From positions 1 through 63,706 of the forward strand of contig NZ_JAAGBB010000038.1 in NCBI RefSeq assembly GCF_018129085.1: 63,706 nucleotides of DNA, given 5' to 3'. The notes beneath the pieces were generated by a model. That model was not told the DNA's origin. It ran no database searches and was given only the letters and a program-made list of their open reading frames with translations. The DNA is from Plastoroseomonas hellenica (GTDB lineage: Bacteria; Pseudomonadota; Alphaproteobacteria; Acetobacterales; Acetobacteraceae). The stretch's first letter is position 1. Each line of letters begins with the position of its first letter. This document shows, piece by piece, positions 34,838 to 44,195 of this stretch. The position numbers and the translations under genes were made by a program.

Positions 34838-35164
34838 ATGGCCCAGAAACCCACCATCGCGCGCATCTGGCGCGGCCGCACCCGACGCGAGGTCGCCGAT
34901 GCCTACGAGCCCTATATCCGGCGCGAAGGCATCCCGCCGCTCGAGAAGACCGCGCTCGCCGTGCAGCTCTTTCGCGAGGACCGGGAGACGGAGAGCGAAT
35001 TCGTCACCATCTCCTACTGGCCGAGCATCGAAGCGATGTCGGCCTTCACCGGCGGGGATCCGAACAAGGTCCATCACCTGCCGCGCGATGCCGAGTTCCT
35101 GATCGAGCTGCCGGAGCGGATCGCGGTGATGCGCATCCTGGTGGACGAAAGCCCGCGCGGCTGA
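34838..35164 (+). CDS. Small ABM-like (antibiotic biosynthesis monooxygenase fold) protein
   Basis: A 108-residue protein with ferredoxin-like ABM features: IARIWRGRTRREVADAYEPY at the N-terminus, EFVTISYWPSIEAMSAFTG in the middle, and a final beta strand RIAVMRILVD. Such dimeric small proteins are cofactor-less oxygenases or stress-related. RBS AGGAGAGG lies 6 bp before the ATG. It is co-transcribed with the upstream hydrolase and downstream exporter. Confidence 0.8.
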   Translation: MAQKPTIARIWRGRTRREVADAYEPYIRREGIPPLEKTALAVQLFREDRETESEFVTISYWPSIEAMSAFTGGDPNKVHHLPRDAEFLIELPERIAVMRILVDESPRG

Positions 35165-35171
35165 TCCCGCC

Positions 35172-36134
35172 ATGAGCAATCTCGCGCTCTTCGGCCTGAT
35201 GTCGCTGATCTGGGGCGCGACCTGGGCCGCGGTGAAGATCGGGCTCGACGGCGTGCCGCCGCTGACCTTGGCCGCGGCACGCTTCCTCCTGGTCGGCGCG
35301 CTCCTGGCGGCCGCCGCCGGCGGCGCGGCGCGCCTCGCCTTCGGCCCGCGCTGGCCGCGCGTGCTGGCCTCCGGCACGCTGATCAACACGGCGACCTATG
35401 GGCTGCTGTTCTGGGGCATGCAGAGCGTGCCATCGGGCCTGTCGGGCATGATCAACCTGTCGCTGATCCCGGTGCTGCTCTTTCTGCTGGCTGTCATGAT
35501 GGGGGAGGAGCGGATCGGCTGGCGGCATGGCGGTGCCCTGCTGCTCGGCCTCGCGGGCCTCGCCACGCTGTTTGCGCCGCGGCTCGCGTCCCAGGGCCAG
35601 GCGGAGCTCCTCGGCATCGCCGCGATCATCGCCGGCACCGTCACTTACTGCCTCGGGAGCCTGGCCGCGAAGCCGCTGCTGCGGGAGGAGGCGCCGCTCG
35701 CGGTCGCCGGCGCCCAGGCGATCGCCAGCGCGGCCCTGCTGATCCCGCTCGCCTGGATCATCGAGGGCATCGACGGCGCCAGACTGGCGGCCCTCGCCCA
35801 GCCGGCGGCGCTCGGCAGCCTCGCCTATCTGGTCCTCGCGGGATCGATCCTTGCCTACACGATCTATCTGCGCCTGATGCGCGACTGGGGCATGAGCAGG
35901 GCCGGCCTTTACGCCTTCGTCTCCCCGGTGGTGGCGCTGGTCATCGGCCGGATCGCGTTCGGAGAGAAGGTCGGCGCCGTGGAGATCGCCGGCACGATCC
36001 TGCTGCTCTGCGCCGCGGGCCTCTCCCTCGGGGGCAAGGTGGCAACGCACGGCACCCCGCGCGCCGGCGTGCTACAGGACTTGCGAGGGCCGGTGCAGGT
36101 CCCGGACGGCAGAGGGTGGTCGAATGGCCGATGA
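35172..36134 (+). CDS. EamA/DMT-family transporter
   Basis: A 320-residue inner-membrane protein with about ten transmembrane helices in two EamA repeats. It begins LALFGLMSLIWGATWAAVKIGLDGVPPLTLAAARF, with the second repeat starting near AELLGIAAIIAGTVTYCLGSL. It probably exports a metabolite or amino-acid-like compound. The soluble C-terminus after about 290 runs into the cbpA start (11-bp overlap). Placed after the hydrolase and ABM genes, it may remove their product. Confidence 0.88.
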   Translation: MSNLALFGLMSLIWGATWAAVKIGLDGVPPLTLAAARFLLVGALLAAAAGGAARLAFGPRWPRVLASGTLINTATYGLLFWGMQSVPSGLSGMINLSLIPVLLFLLAVMMGEERIGWRHGGALLLGLAGLATLFAPRLASQGQAELLGIAAIIAGTVTYCLGSLAAKPLLREEAPLAVAGAQAIASAALLIPLAWIIEGIDGARLAALAQPAALGSLAYLVLAGSILAYTIYLRLMRDWGMSRAGLYAFVSPVVALVIGRIAFGEKVGAVEIAGTILLLCAAGLSLGGKVATHGTPRAGVLQDLRGPVQVPDGRGWSNGR

Positions 36135-37032
36135 TCCCTACAAGGTTCTGGGCGTCGCGCGCGATGCGACGCCGGAGGCCATCAAGCAGGCCTACCGCAA
36201 GCTCGCGCGCCAGCATCACCCCGACCTCAATCCCGGCAAGCCGGAGGCGGAAGCGCGGTTCAAGGCGGCCTCCGCGGCGCATGACCTGCTCTCCGATCCG
36301 GAGCGGCGGGCGCGCTTCGACCGCGGCGAGATCGACGCCGAAGGGCAGGAGCAGCGCCCCGCCGGCGGCTACCGCCACTATGCCGAGGAGGAGGCGGGCG
36401 AACGCTATCGCGCGCATGCGGATGCCGATGCCTTCGCGGACATCTTCGCCGATATCTTCGAGGCGCGGCGCCGTGCGGAATCCGCGCCGCGGCGCGGCCA
36501 TGACGAGGCCTATCGCCTGGGGGTGCCCTTCCTCTCGGCGGTGCTGGGTGCCACGGAGCATCTGACCCTGCCCGATGGGCGGAGTCTGAGCGTCAAGATC
36601 CCGCCCGGCGTCGTCAGCGGGCAGGTGCTGCGGCTGCGCGGCCAGGGCGGCCCCGGCCGCAATGGCGGGCCGGACGGCGATGCGCTGATCGAGCTGGAGG
36701 TGGCGGCGCATCCGCTGTTTCGGCGCGAGGGGGCGGATATCCACCTGGACCTGCCGGTGACGCTGAAGGAAGCGGTGCTCGGCGCCAGCGTCGAGGTGCC
36801 GACGCCGGCCGGCCCGGTGCGGATGAAGCTGCCGCCGCGCAGCGACACGGGCCGCCAGCTCCGCCTGCGCGGCCGCGGCGTCGCCGCGCATGGCGACACG
36901 CCGGCCGGCGACCTGCTGCTGACGCTCCGCGTCGTCATCGGTGAGGCCGATGCGGCGCTCGAGGCGTTTCTGCAGGGCTGGACGCCCGAGCATCCCGTTG
37001 ATCCCCGCGCCGGGCTGGAGGCATCGGCATGA
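36124..37032 (+). CDS. cbpA: DnaJ-class co-chaperone CbpA
   Basis: A 302-residue J-domain protein. The J domain (1-70) contains the HPD tripeptide (32-34) in HHPDLNPG. A linker rich in Ala/Asp follows, then two DnaJ C-terminal beta domains (DEAYRLGVPFLSAVLGA... and DLPVTLKEAVLGASVEVP). There is no cysteine-rich zinc domain, as expected for CbpA. It stimulates DnaK ATPase. It overlaps cbpM by 4 bases. Confidence 0.93.
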   Translation: MADDPYKVLGVARDATPEAIKQAYRKLARQHHPDLNPGKPEAEARFKAASAAHDLLSDPERRARFDRGEIDAEGQEQRPAGGYRHYAEEEAGERYRAHADADAFADIFADIFEARRRAESAPRRGHDEAYRLGVPFLSAVLGATEHLTLPDGRSLSVKIPPGVVSGQVLRLRGQGGPGRNGGPDGDALIELEVAAHPLFRREGADIHLDLPVTLKEAVLGASVEVPTPAGPVRMKLPPRSDTGRQLRLRGRGVAAHGDTPAGDLLLTLRVVIGEADAALEAFLQGWTPEHPVDPRAGLEASA

Positions 37033-37313
37033 TCACTTTCGAGATCCTCTGCGCGCGCTTCACCACGCTGCAGCCCGACGACCTCCGGCGCTGGATCACG
37101 GAGGGCTATGTCCGCCCCGCGGCCACGGAGAGAGATCTGCAGTTCCAGGAGATCGACGTCGAGCGCGTGCGGCTGATCCTGGAGCTGCGCGACGAGATGC
37201 AGGTGAACGAGGAAGCGCTGCCCCTGGTGCTGTCGCTGCTCGACCAGCTCTATGCGCTGCGCCGGCGGATGAAGCGGCTCGGCATGGCGCTGGACGAGGA
37301 GGATGGCGGCTGA
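37029..37313 (+). CDS. cbpM: Chaperone modulator CbpM
   Basis: A 94-residue MerR-like helical protein. The N-terminal part (LQPDDLRRWITEGYVRP) and the IDVERVRLILELRDEMQVNEEALPL segment are characteristic of CbpM. CbpM binds the CbpA J domain and restrains it. It is translationally coupled to cbpA (ATGA), the standard order. Confidence 0.92.
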   Translation: MITFEILCARFTTLQPDDLRRWITEGYVRPAATERDLQFQEIDVERVRLILELRDEMQVNEEALPLVLSLLDQLYALRRRMKRLGMALDEEDGG

Positions 37314-37323
37314 CGCAGGCGCG

Positions 37324-38331
37324 TCACTCCACCCGCACATTGGCGGCCTGGATGACCGTCCGCCAGCGCTCCACCTCCGCCCGCAGGAAGGCGCCGGTCT
37401 CCGCCGGCGGGCGGCCTTCGACGACGAAGCCGAGATCTTGCATGCGCCGGGTCATCGCCGGGTCCTGCACGATGGTGCGCACCTCCGCCGCGATGCGCTC
37501 CAGGACCGGTTCCGGCGTGCGGGTGGGCGCGAGCAGCATGCACCAGGAGCTCGCGGCGAAATCCGTGAGGCCGCTGCCCTCGTTCACGGTCGGCAGCTCC
37601 GGCGCGAAGGGGGCGCGCGCCATGGTCGCGATGCCGAGGGGGCGGATGTTGCCGGCCTCGAATTGCGGCTTCAGCGTCGAGTAGGTGTCGAACATCAGCC
37701 CGATATTGCCCGCCATCAGGTCCTGGAGCGCCGGCTGGGTGCCCCGGTAGGGCACATGCTCCATGCGCAGGCTGGTGCGGAGCTGCAACATCTCCATGGC
37801 GAGATGCGCCGTCGCGCCGATGCCGCTCGACCCGTAATTCACCCGGCCGGGATGGGCGCGGATGTGGTCGATGAATTCGCGCAGCGTGGCGGCGGGCACG
37901 TGCTTGCTGCCGGCCAGCACCAGCGGTGCCGAGACCACGAGGCTGAGCGGCGCGAAGCCGTTGAGCGGATCAAAGGGGAGCCGACCGGCCTGCAGCGTCG
38001 CATTGGCGGCATGGGCCGGCAGCACCATGACCAGGGTATAGCCGTCCGGCGCGCTGGTCGCGGCGACGCCGGCGCCCAGGATGCTGTTGGCCCCCGGCCG
38101 GTTCTCCACCACCACCGGCTGCCCCAACACGCGCGACAGCGGCTCCGCGACCAGGCGCGTCGCGATGTCCGTGGTGCCGCCCGGCGTATAGGGAACGATG
38201 ATCCGGATCGGCTTGGTCGGATAGTCGGAGGCGCGGGGAGCGCGCCCGCCCGTCCCCAGCCCGATGGCCGCGGACGCGAGAGCGAGGGTGGAACGGCGTG
38301 AGAGGGCACCGTGCCGCGCATCGGATGTCAT
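37324..38331 (-). CDS. Bug-family tripartite tricarboxylate receptor
   Basis: A 335-residue periplasmic solute-binding protein of the TctC/Bug family. A Tat-like signal peptide (SRRSTLALASAAIGLG) precedes the mature start near ASDYPTKPIRIIVPYTPGG. The later PVVVENRPGANSILGAG and PDGYTLVM segments are diagnostic. No TctA/TctB membrane genes are nearby, the usual situation for orphan Bug receptors. The ligand is probably a small carboxylate. Divergent from the EF-G-like gene by 205 bp. Confidence 0.92.
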   Translation of the reverse strand: MTSDARHGALSRRSTLALASAAIGLGTGGRAPRASDYPTKPIRIIVPYTPGGTTDIATRLVAEPLSRVLGQPVVVENRPGANSILGAGVAATSAPDGYTLVMVLPAHAANATLQAGRLPFDPLNGFAPLSLVVSAPLVLAGSKHVPAATLREFIDHIRAHPGRVNYGSSGIGATAHLAMEMLQLRTSLRMEHVPYRGTQPALQDLMAGNIGLMFDTYSTLKPQFEAGNIRPLGIATMARAPFAPELPTVNEGSGLTDFAASSWCMLLAPTRTPEPVLERIAAEVRTIVQDPAMTRRMQDLGFVVEGRPPAETGAFLRAEVERWRTVIQAANVRVE

Positions 38332-38536
38332 GACGTTTCCCGGATCGTTCTTGTGGTCTGCCGTCCAGTCTATGCGCTTCCCCCTGCCCCACAAGGCGGC
38401 CCGCCGGCGATCACGGGGTCGCGGGGCCGGGGCTGGCCCCGCAGCCTTGGCTGGACTGCCCTCCCGCATCCGTTCCAGACTGGCGGCATCCCAGCCGCGC
38501 CACGAGAACGCGGCGATATCCAGGAGGCGCGCCTCG

Positions 38537-40483
38537 ATGCCGCAACTCCCACGCAACGAGTCCGGCCGGGCACGATCGCGCTCCTTCGCGCTGATCGGCC
38601 CGCAGGGCAGCGGCAAGTCGACGCTGTTCGACGCCCTGCTGGCGGCCACGGCCGATGCCCCGCCCCGACAGACCGCATCGCGCAGCATGGGCACGGAGCT
38701 GCGGCTCGGCCATGGCAGCCTGCAAGGGGATGCCTGGGCGATCCTCGATTGCCCGGGCTCCGTCGAGTTCTCCTACGAGGTGGATTGCGCGCTGGCCGTG
38801 GTCGACCTGGCGGTGATCGTCTGCAGCCCGGTGCCGGAGCGCGCCGTCAACCTCCGCCCGGTGTTCCGCCGGCTGGAGGAGACGGAGACGCCGGCGCTGA
38901 TCTTCATCAACAAGCTCGATACCCTCACCGGCGCGGTGCGCGACACGCTCGCCGCGCTGCAGGATCAGACCCGGCGTCGCCTCGCGCTCCGCCAGGTGCC
39001 GATCCGGGAGGGCGACAGCGTCGTCGGCTATATCGATCTCGTCAGCCGGCGCGCCTATCGCTATCGCCGCGGCGAACCGTCGGAGCGCATCGCCCTGCCG
39101 GAGGCGATGCAGGCCCGCGAGGCGGAGGCGCGCGGCGCGCTGCTCGAAGTCCTGGCGGACCATGACGACGCGTTGCTGGAGAAGGTGGTGGAGGATGTCG
39201 CGCTGGAGCCGGCCGACCTCTACCGCCCGCTGCACGAGAGCGAGGCGAGCGGCGCCGTGGTCAGCGTGCTGCTCGGCGCCGCCGAGCACAACAACGGCAT
39301 CCAGCGGCTCTGGAAGGCACTCCGCCACGACACGCCGGACCATGCCGAGACCGCGGCGCGCCACGGCATCGCGCCGGAGGGTGCGGCACTCGCGCAGGTG
39401 TTCCGGACGCAGCATGCGGGGCATGCCGGGCGGCTCTCCTTCGTGCGGCTCTGGCGCGGCACCCTGCACGAGGGCAGCGTGTTGAACGGCCTCCGCTCCG
39501 GCGCCATCCGGCATTTCCCCGGCGGCGAGGCGCAGAAGGCGCCGCAGGCGGATGCCGGCGATCTCATCGCCATCGCGCGGCTGGAGGGCGTCAGGACCGG
39601 CATGACGCTCGGCGGGCCGACGCTCCCTTTTCCCGCGCCGCCGCCGCCGCTGCACGCGATCACGATCGAGCCGGAGGACCGCAAGGATGAGGTGCGCCTC
39701 TCCACCGCGCTGCAGCGGCTGGCAGAGGAGGATCCGGCGCTGACCGTCACCCTGGATCCGGAGAGCGGCACCACCATCCTCGGTGGCCAGGGAGAGATCC
39801 ATCTGCGCACCGCGCTGGAGCGGCTGGCCGCGGCTTGCGGCGTCAAGCTGCGCACCGCCCGCGCCCCGGTCGCCTTCCGGGAGACGATCCGGCATGCGGT
39901 CGTGCAGAACGCCCGGCTGAAGCGCCAGACCGGCGGTCACGGCCAGTTCGCCGATGTGAAGCTGCAGATCGCGCCGAGGCCGCGCGGATCGGGCTTCCAT
40001 TTCGATGAGAAGGTGGTCGGCGGCGCGGTGCCGAAGCGCTTCATTCCGGCGGTCTCCCAGGCGGCGCAGGAAGCGACGCGCAAGGGGCCGCTCGGCCATC
40101 CCGTGGTCGACATCTCCGTGACCCTGCTGGATGGCGGCTTCCATGCCGTCGACAGCAGCGACATGGCCTTCGCGACCGCGACCCGCATGGCGATGCAGGA
40201 GGGGCTCGCGAAGGCGGAGCCGGTGTTGCTGGAGCCGGTCGACGACGTGACGGTCAGCGTGCCGACGGAGTTCACGCCCGCGGCCCAGCGCCTGCTGACC
40301 GGCCGGCGCGGCCAGATCCTGGGCTTCGCGGCGAAGCCGGGCTGGGAGAACTGGGACGACGTGCAGGCGCTGGTGCCGGCGGCGGAGCTCGCCGACCTCA
40401 TCCTGGAGCTGCGGTCGCAGACCCAGGGCCTCGGCAGCTATGTGCATCGCTTCGACCACCTGGCGGAGGCGCGCGGCCGCTGA
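38537..40483 (+). CDS. Elongation factor G-like GTPase
   Basis: A 648-residue translational GTPase-like protein. G1 is GPQGSGKST (21-29), G3 DCPG (71-74) and G4 NKLD (125-128). The domain IV/V region includes RQTGGHGQFADVKLQI and DDVTVSVP. It is shorter than canonical EF-G (about 690 residues), has divergent switch regions, and lies outside any rps/tuf operon. It is therefore an accessory EF-G paralogue as often seen in alphaproteobacteria, possibly acting on stalled or stressed ribosomes. Confidence 0.87.
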   Translation: MPQLPRNESGRARSRSFALIGPQGSGKSTLFDALLAATADAPPRQTASRSMGTELRLGHGSLQGDAWAILDCPGSVEFSYEVDCALAVVDLAVIVCSPVPERAVNLRPVFRRLEETETPALIFINKLDTLTGAVRDTLAALQDQTRRRLALRQVPIREGDSVVGYIDLVSRRAYRYRRGEPSERIALPEAMQAREAEARGALLEVLADHDDALLEKVVEDVALEPADLYRPLHESEASGAVVSVLLGAAEHNNGIQRLWKALRHDTPDHAETAARHGIAPEGAALAQVFRTQHAGHAGRLSFVRLWRGTLHEGSVLNGLRSGAIRHFPGGEAQKAPQADAGDLIAIARLEGVRTGMTLGGPTLPFPAPPPPLHAITIEPEDRKDEVRLSTALQRLAEEDPALTVTLDPESGTTILGGQGEIHLRTALERLAAACGVKLRTARAPVAFRETIRHAVVQNARLKRQTGGHGQFADVKLQIAPRPRGSGFHFDEKVVGGAVPKRFIPAVSQAAQEATRKGPLGHPVVDISVTLLDGGFHAVDSSDMAFATATRMAMQEGLAKAEPVLLEPVDDVTVSVPTEFTPAAQRLLTGRRGQILGFAAKPGWENWDDVQALVPAAELADLILELRSQTQGLGSYVHRFDHLAEARGR

Positions 40484-40495
40484 GGATTGCTGCCG

Positions 40496-41407
40496 TCAGC
40501 GGCGGTCCGCGGTCGCGTCCTTCCGGGCTCCGATGAAGTCCAGAAAGGCGCGCATCGCCGGCGGCATCTGACGTCGGCTCGGATAATAGAGGAACCAGCT
40601 CGGCAGCAGTGGAGACCAGTCCCGCAATACCCTGACGAGCTCTCCTGTCGCCAGTTCGGCCTGGACATAATCCACCGGCACCCGCGCGAGGCCGACGCCT
40701 TCCTTCGCCGCGCGAACCGCCTGGCGGGAGTCGTTCACGGTCAAGCGGCCTTCGGGCACGATGCTCACCGCCCGGCCGTCCTTCTCGAAGCTCCATTCGA
40801 AGATGGTGCCGCCCGGGAAGCGATGGCGGATGCGGTTGTGCCCGAGCAGGTCGTCCGGCCCGGCCGGCGTACCGCGCTTCGCCAGGTAGCCTGGCGCCGC
40901 CACGACGGCATAGTCGAGCGGCGACCCGAGCGGCATCGCGATCATGTCACGCGCCAGCTCCTCCCCGAAGCGCACGCCGGCATCGAAGCCGCTTTCGACG
41001 ATGTCCACGAAAGCCGCGTCGGCGATGATCTCCAGTGAGATGTCGGGATATGCCTCCAGGAACGGCGCGATCATGGGTCCCAGGACGAATTCGACCGCCG
41101 GCGCGGGGGCATTGATGCGCAGCGAACCAGCCGGGGTCCGGCGGAAGGCATAGGCCGCCTCGACTGCCCCCTCCACCTCGTCCAGCGCGGGCCTGAGCCT
41201 GCGCAGCAGCGCCTCCCCCGCTTCGGTCAGCGAGACGCTGCGCGTGGTGCGGTTGAGCAGGCGCACGCCCAGCCGCTCCTCCAGGTTCCGCAACGCCTGG
41301 CTGAGGGCGGAGGCGGAGACGCCACGCTCGGTCGCCGCCTTGCGGAAGCTGCGCGCCCGCGCGATCGCGGCGAAGATCTCCAGCTCGCCCAGGCTCACAC
41401 GCTGCAT
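40496..41407 (-). CDS. LysR-family regulator (CrgA-like)
   Basis: A 303-residue LysR protein. The N-terminal winged helix-turn-helix ([32 protein letters not shown], landmark residues 5-37) is followed by a substrate-binding domain with [22 protein letters not shown] 41407 is chosen; a longer frame to 41458 lacks family sequence. Divergent from the first IorA/IorB pair with 97 bp between, so probably their regulator. Confidence 0.9.
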   Translation of the reverse strand: MQRVSLGELEIFAAIARARSFRKAATERGVSASALSQALRNLEERLGVRLLNRTTRSVSLTEAGEALLRRLRPALDEVEGAVEAAYAFRRTPAGSLRINAPAPAVEFVLGPMIAPFLEAYPDISLEIIADAAFVDIVESGFDAGVRFGEELARDMIAMPLGSPLDYAVVAAPGYLAKRGTPAGPDDLLGHNRIRHRFPGGTIFEWSFEKDGRAVSIVPEGRLTVNDSRQAVRAAKEGVGLARVPVDYVQAELATGELVRVLRDWSPLLPSWFLYYPSRRQMPPAMRAFLDFIGARKDATADRR

Positions 41408-41446
41408 TGTTAAGCCCACCCGATCAAAGCACGAAGCAGAAGCCAT

Positions 41447-41459
41447 ATTATCGCACAAT
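41447..41459. promoter_or_regulatory. Candidate LysR box
   Basis: ATT-ATCGCAC-AAT, an inverted T-N11-A type motif, lies centrally in the 97-bp region between the LysR gene and iorA. A second pair, TAAGCC (41411-41416) and GGCTTA (41462-41467), flanks it. Confidence 0.4.
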
Positions 41460-41504
41460 TCGGCTTACGGCACGGTCAATGCAACCGAGCCACAGGAGCC
41501 ATCA

Positions 41505-41957
41505 ATGGCCAGCCTTACCGTGAACGGACACAGCGTCTCCGTGGATGCGGAACCGCAGACCCCGCTGCTCTGGGTGCTGCGCGAGCATCTCGGCCTGACC
41601 GGCACGAAATTCGGCTGCGGCGCCGGACTCTGCGGCGCCTGCACCGTGCATATCGACGGCGAGGCGAGCTTCGCCTGCCAGACGCCGCTCGAGGCAGCGA
41701 TCGGCAAGGCGATCACCACGATCGAAGGGCTGTCGCCCTCCGGCGAGCATCCGCTGCAACGGGCCTGGATCGCCGAGCAGGCGCCGCAATGCGGCTACTG
41801 CCAGTCCGGCCAGATCATGCGCGCGGCAGCGCTGCTCTCCACCAATCCGCATCCGACGCGCGAGGAGATCATCGACGGCATGGCGACCAACCTCTGCCGA
41901 TGCGGAACCTATCCGCGCATCGTCCGGGCGATCGAGCGCGCAGCGCGGGAGGGCTGA
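41505..41957 (+). CDS. iorA: Isoquinoline 1-oxidoreductase-type (2Fe-2S) subunit, copy 1
   Basis: A 150-residue two-cluster iron-sulfur subunit of xanthine dehydrogenase-family enzymes. Plant-type [2Fe-2S] ligands are Cys38, 43, 46 and 58; second-cluster ligands are Cys96, 99, 131 and 133 (CGYC and CRC). It passes electrons from the molybdenum subunit encoded 3 bp downstream. RBS AGGAG precedes the ATG. The neighbouring genes suggest oxidation of an N-heterocycle or aldehyde. Confidence 0.93.
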   Translation: MASLTVNGHSVSVDAEPQTPLLWVLREHLGLTGTKFGCGAGLCGACTVHIDGEASFACQTPLEAAIGKAITTIEGLSPSGEHPLQRAWIAEQAPQCGYCQSGQIMRAAALLSTNPHPTREEIIDGMATNLCRCGTYPRIVRAIERAAREG

Positions 41958-41959
41958 GC

Positions 41960-44170
41960 ATGAACGCGATCACGACCCTGTCCCGCCGCGGGCTCCTGGG
42001 CTCGGCGGGCGCGCTCGGCTTCGCCATCCTTGCCGGCGGTGCGCTGAAGGTCTTCCGCGAGGATGCCGTCGCCCAGGAGGGGCGCCCGGCTCCCCTCAAT
42101 GCCTGGGTCTCCATCACACCGGGCGACGAGGTGGTCATCCGCTTCGGATCGACCGAGATGGGCCAGGGTGTGAGCACTTCGCTGCCCATGATCCTCGCCG
42201 AGGAGCTCGACGCCGATTGGTCCAGGGTGCGTGTCGAGCAGGTCGACCAGGGACCGGGCGAGGTCTATGGCAACCCCGTCACCGGCGGGATGCTCTACAC
42301 CGCCGGCAGTTCCTCGATCGAAGGCTATTTTGCCATCATGCGCCGTGCCGGCGCGGGTGCCCGACGTATCCTCATCCACACGGCCGCCCAAGCCTGGGGC
42401 GTGCCGGCAGCAGAGGTGACCTCTGAGCCCGGGGTGATCCTGCATGCGCTGAGCGGCCGCCGGCTGCGCCATGGCGAGGTCGCCGCGCTGCCCCGGATCG
42501 TCACCGACGTGCCCGCGATCACCGATGCCGATCTCAAGCCGCGCGCCGCCTGGCGCCTGATCGGCACCGATCCCGGGCGGCTGGACATCCCCGGCAAGAC
42601 CCGCGGCGAGACCGTCTATTCCATCGATCTGCGCCTGCCCGGCATGGCCTATGCGGCGGAGCTGCTCGCGCCGGTCGAGGGCGAGAGCCCGGCCAGCGTC
42701 GCGGACAGTGAGGCAAGGGCGCTGCCGGGCGTCATCGACATCCTGCGGCTGCCGCACGCCGTCGCCGTCATCGCCGAGCGTTGGGAAACGGCGATCGCTG
42801 CGCGCGACCTGCTCGCCGTCGAATGGACCGGCACCTCCCCCTTTCGCACGGCCGACAGCGAGGCCGACCTTGCCGCCAGCCAGGCGGCGGCCGCGGATGC
42901 CGCGCGGCCGGGCGTCACCTGGGCCAGCCGCGGCGATGCCCCGGCAGCCCTCAGTGCCGCCGGCGCGCGGCGCGTCACGGCCGATTATGCGACGGAGCAT
43001 ACCTACCACGCGCAGATGGAACCGCTCGCGGCGGTCGCGTCCGTCGATGCCGACGGCAAGGGCGCCGAAGTCTGGCTCGGCACCCAGAGCCAGACGGTCT
43101 CGATCGCGGCCGCTGCCCAGGCCTTGGAGACCACGCCCGATCGCATCCGCTTCCATGCGATGCAGATGGGCGGTGGCTTCGGGCGCCGCACCGTCTTCGC
43201 GCGCGATATCCTGCACGATGCGCTGCTGCTCTCCCGCCATGTCCGGCGCCCGGTGAAGCTGATCTGGACGCGGGAAGACGATGTGAAGAACGGCTGGTTC
43301 CGCCCGGCCACCGCGCATCGGCTCGAAGCCGTGCTCGATGCGGAGGGCGCGGTCACGGCGCTTCGCCATCGCGTCGCCAGCCCCTCCATCTTCGCCTTCG
43401 CCCTCCCGCAGCGCTGGGAGCGGGCGAATGGCCGCGATCTCCTGGTCATGGAAGGCGCTGAGAGCGCGGAGTATGGCATCCCGAATCTCCTTGCCGAGCA
43501 TGTCATCATGGAGCGGCGGGCCCGGGTCTCGGCCTGGCGCGGCATCGGCTGGGGACCCAATTGCTTCGCGCGCGAAGGCTTCATCGACGAGCTCGCGGAG
43601 GCCGCGGGCAGCGACCCCCTGGCCTTCCGGCGGCGGCTGCTGGCGAACAGCCCGCGCGGCCTCGCCGTCCTCGATGCCGTCGTCCGGATGTCGGATTACG
43701 GCCATCCTCCCCCCGGACGTGCGCATGGGCTGTCCTTCGCCGGCTACAAGGCAACGCTCGGCGCCGGCGTCGCGGAGCTGTCCCTCGATCGCGGCACTGG
43801 CCAGATCCGGGTGCATCGCTTCTGGGCCGCCGTCGACCCGGGCATCGCGATCCATCCGAGGAACCTGGAGGCGCAGACCGAGGGCGGGATCATCTTCGGT
43901 CTTTCCGGCCTGCTGAAGGAGCGGATTTCCATCGCGGCAGGTGAAGTCGAGCAAAGCAACTTCTATGATTACGAGCCGCTGCGACTGAACGAGATTCCGG
44001 AGATCGCGGTCCGCATCATCGAATCCGGCGCCGCGCCATCCGGCGCCGGCGAGATCGGGGTGCCCATGACGGGGGCCGCGGTCGCGAACGGGATCTTCGC
44101 GCTGACCGGCAAGCGGCTGCGCCGCATGCCCTTCACGCCGGACCGCGTGAAGGTGCTGCTCGACGCGTGA
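41960..44170 (+). CDS. iorB: Molybdopterin-binding aldehyde/heterocycle dehydrogenase subunit, copy 1
   Basis: A 736-residue IorB-type molybdenum subunit with an N-terminal Tat signal (SRRGLLGSAGALGFAILAGG). It has repeated motifs of the family: GSTEMGQGVSTSLPMILAEEL, MGGGFGRR (about 398-405), and a C-terminal GAGEIGVPMTG loop containing the glutamate expected for catalysis. It hydroxylates a heterocyclic or aldehyde substrate with water-derived oxygen. The FAD subunit is missing, as in other IorAB enzymes, so a cytochrome or quinone acceptor is likely. Tat export implies a periplasmic complex with IorA carried along. Confidence 0.92.
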   Translation: MNAITTLSRRGLLGSAGALGFAILAGGALKVFREDAVAQEGRPAPLNAWVSITPGDEVVIRFGSTEMGQGVSTSLPMILAEELDADWSRVRVEQVDQGPGEVYGNPVTGGMLYTAGSSSIEGYFAIMRRAGAGARRILIHTAAQAWGVPAAEVTSEPGVILHALSGRRLRHGEVAALPRIVTDVPAITDADLKPRAAWRLIGTDPGRLDIPGKTRGETVYSIDLRLPGMAYAAELLAPVEGESPASVADSEARALPGVIDILRLPHAVAVIAERWETAIAARDLLAVEWTGTSPFRTADSEADLAASQAAAADAARPGVTWASRGDAPAALSAAGARRVTADYATEHTYHAQMEPLAAVASVDADGKGAEVWLGTQSQTVSIAAAAQALETTPDRIRFHAMQMGGGFGRRTVFARDILHDALLLSRHVRRPVKLIWTREDDVKNGWFRPATAHRLEAVLDAEGAVTALRHRVASPSIFAFALPQRWERANGRDLLVMEGAESAEYGIPNLLAEHVIMERRARVSAWRGIGWGPNCFAREGFIDELAEAAGSDPLAFRRRLLANSPRGLAVLDAVVRMSDYGHPPPGRAHGLSFAGYKATLGAGVAELSLDRGTGQIRVHRFWAAVDPGIAIHPRNLEAQTEGGIIFGLSGLLKERISIAAGEVEQSNFYDYEPLRLNEIPEIAVRIIESGAAPSGAGEIGVPMTGAAVANGIFALTGKRLRRMPFTPDRVKVLLDA

Positions 44171-44195
44171 TGACATCGCACGGGGGAGCATGCTG

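Noticed and set aside
38411-40459. A 682-codon minus-strand frame opposite the EF-G-like gene.
   Set aside because: His/Arg/Gln-rich antisense shadow with no recognisable domain; the plus strand encodes a clear GTPase.
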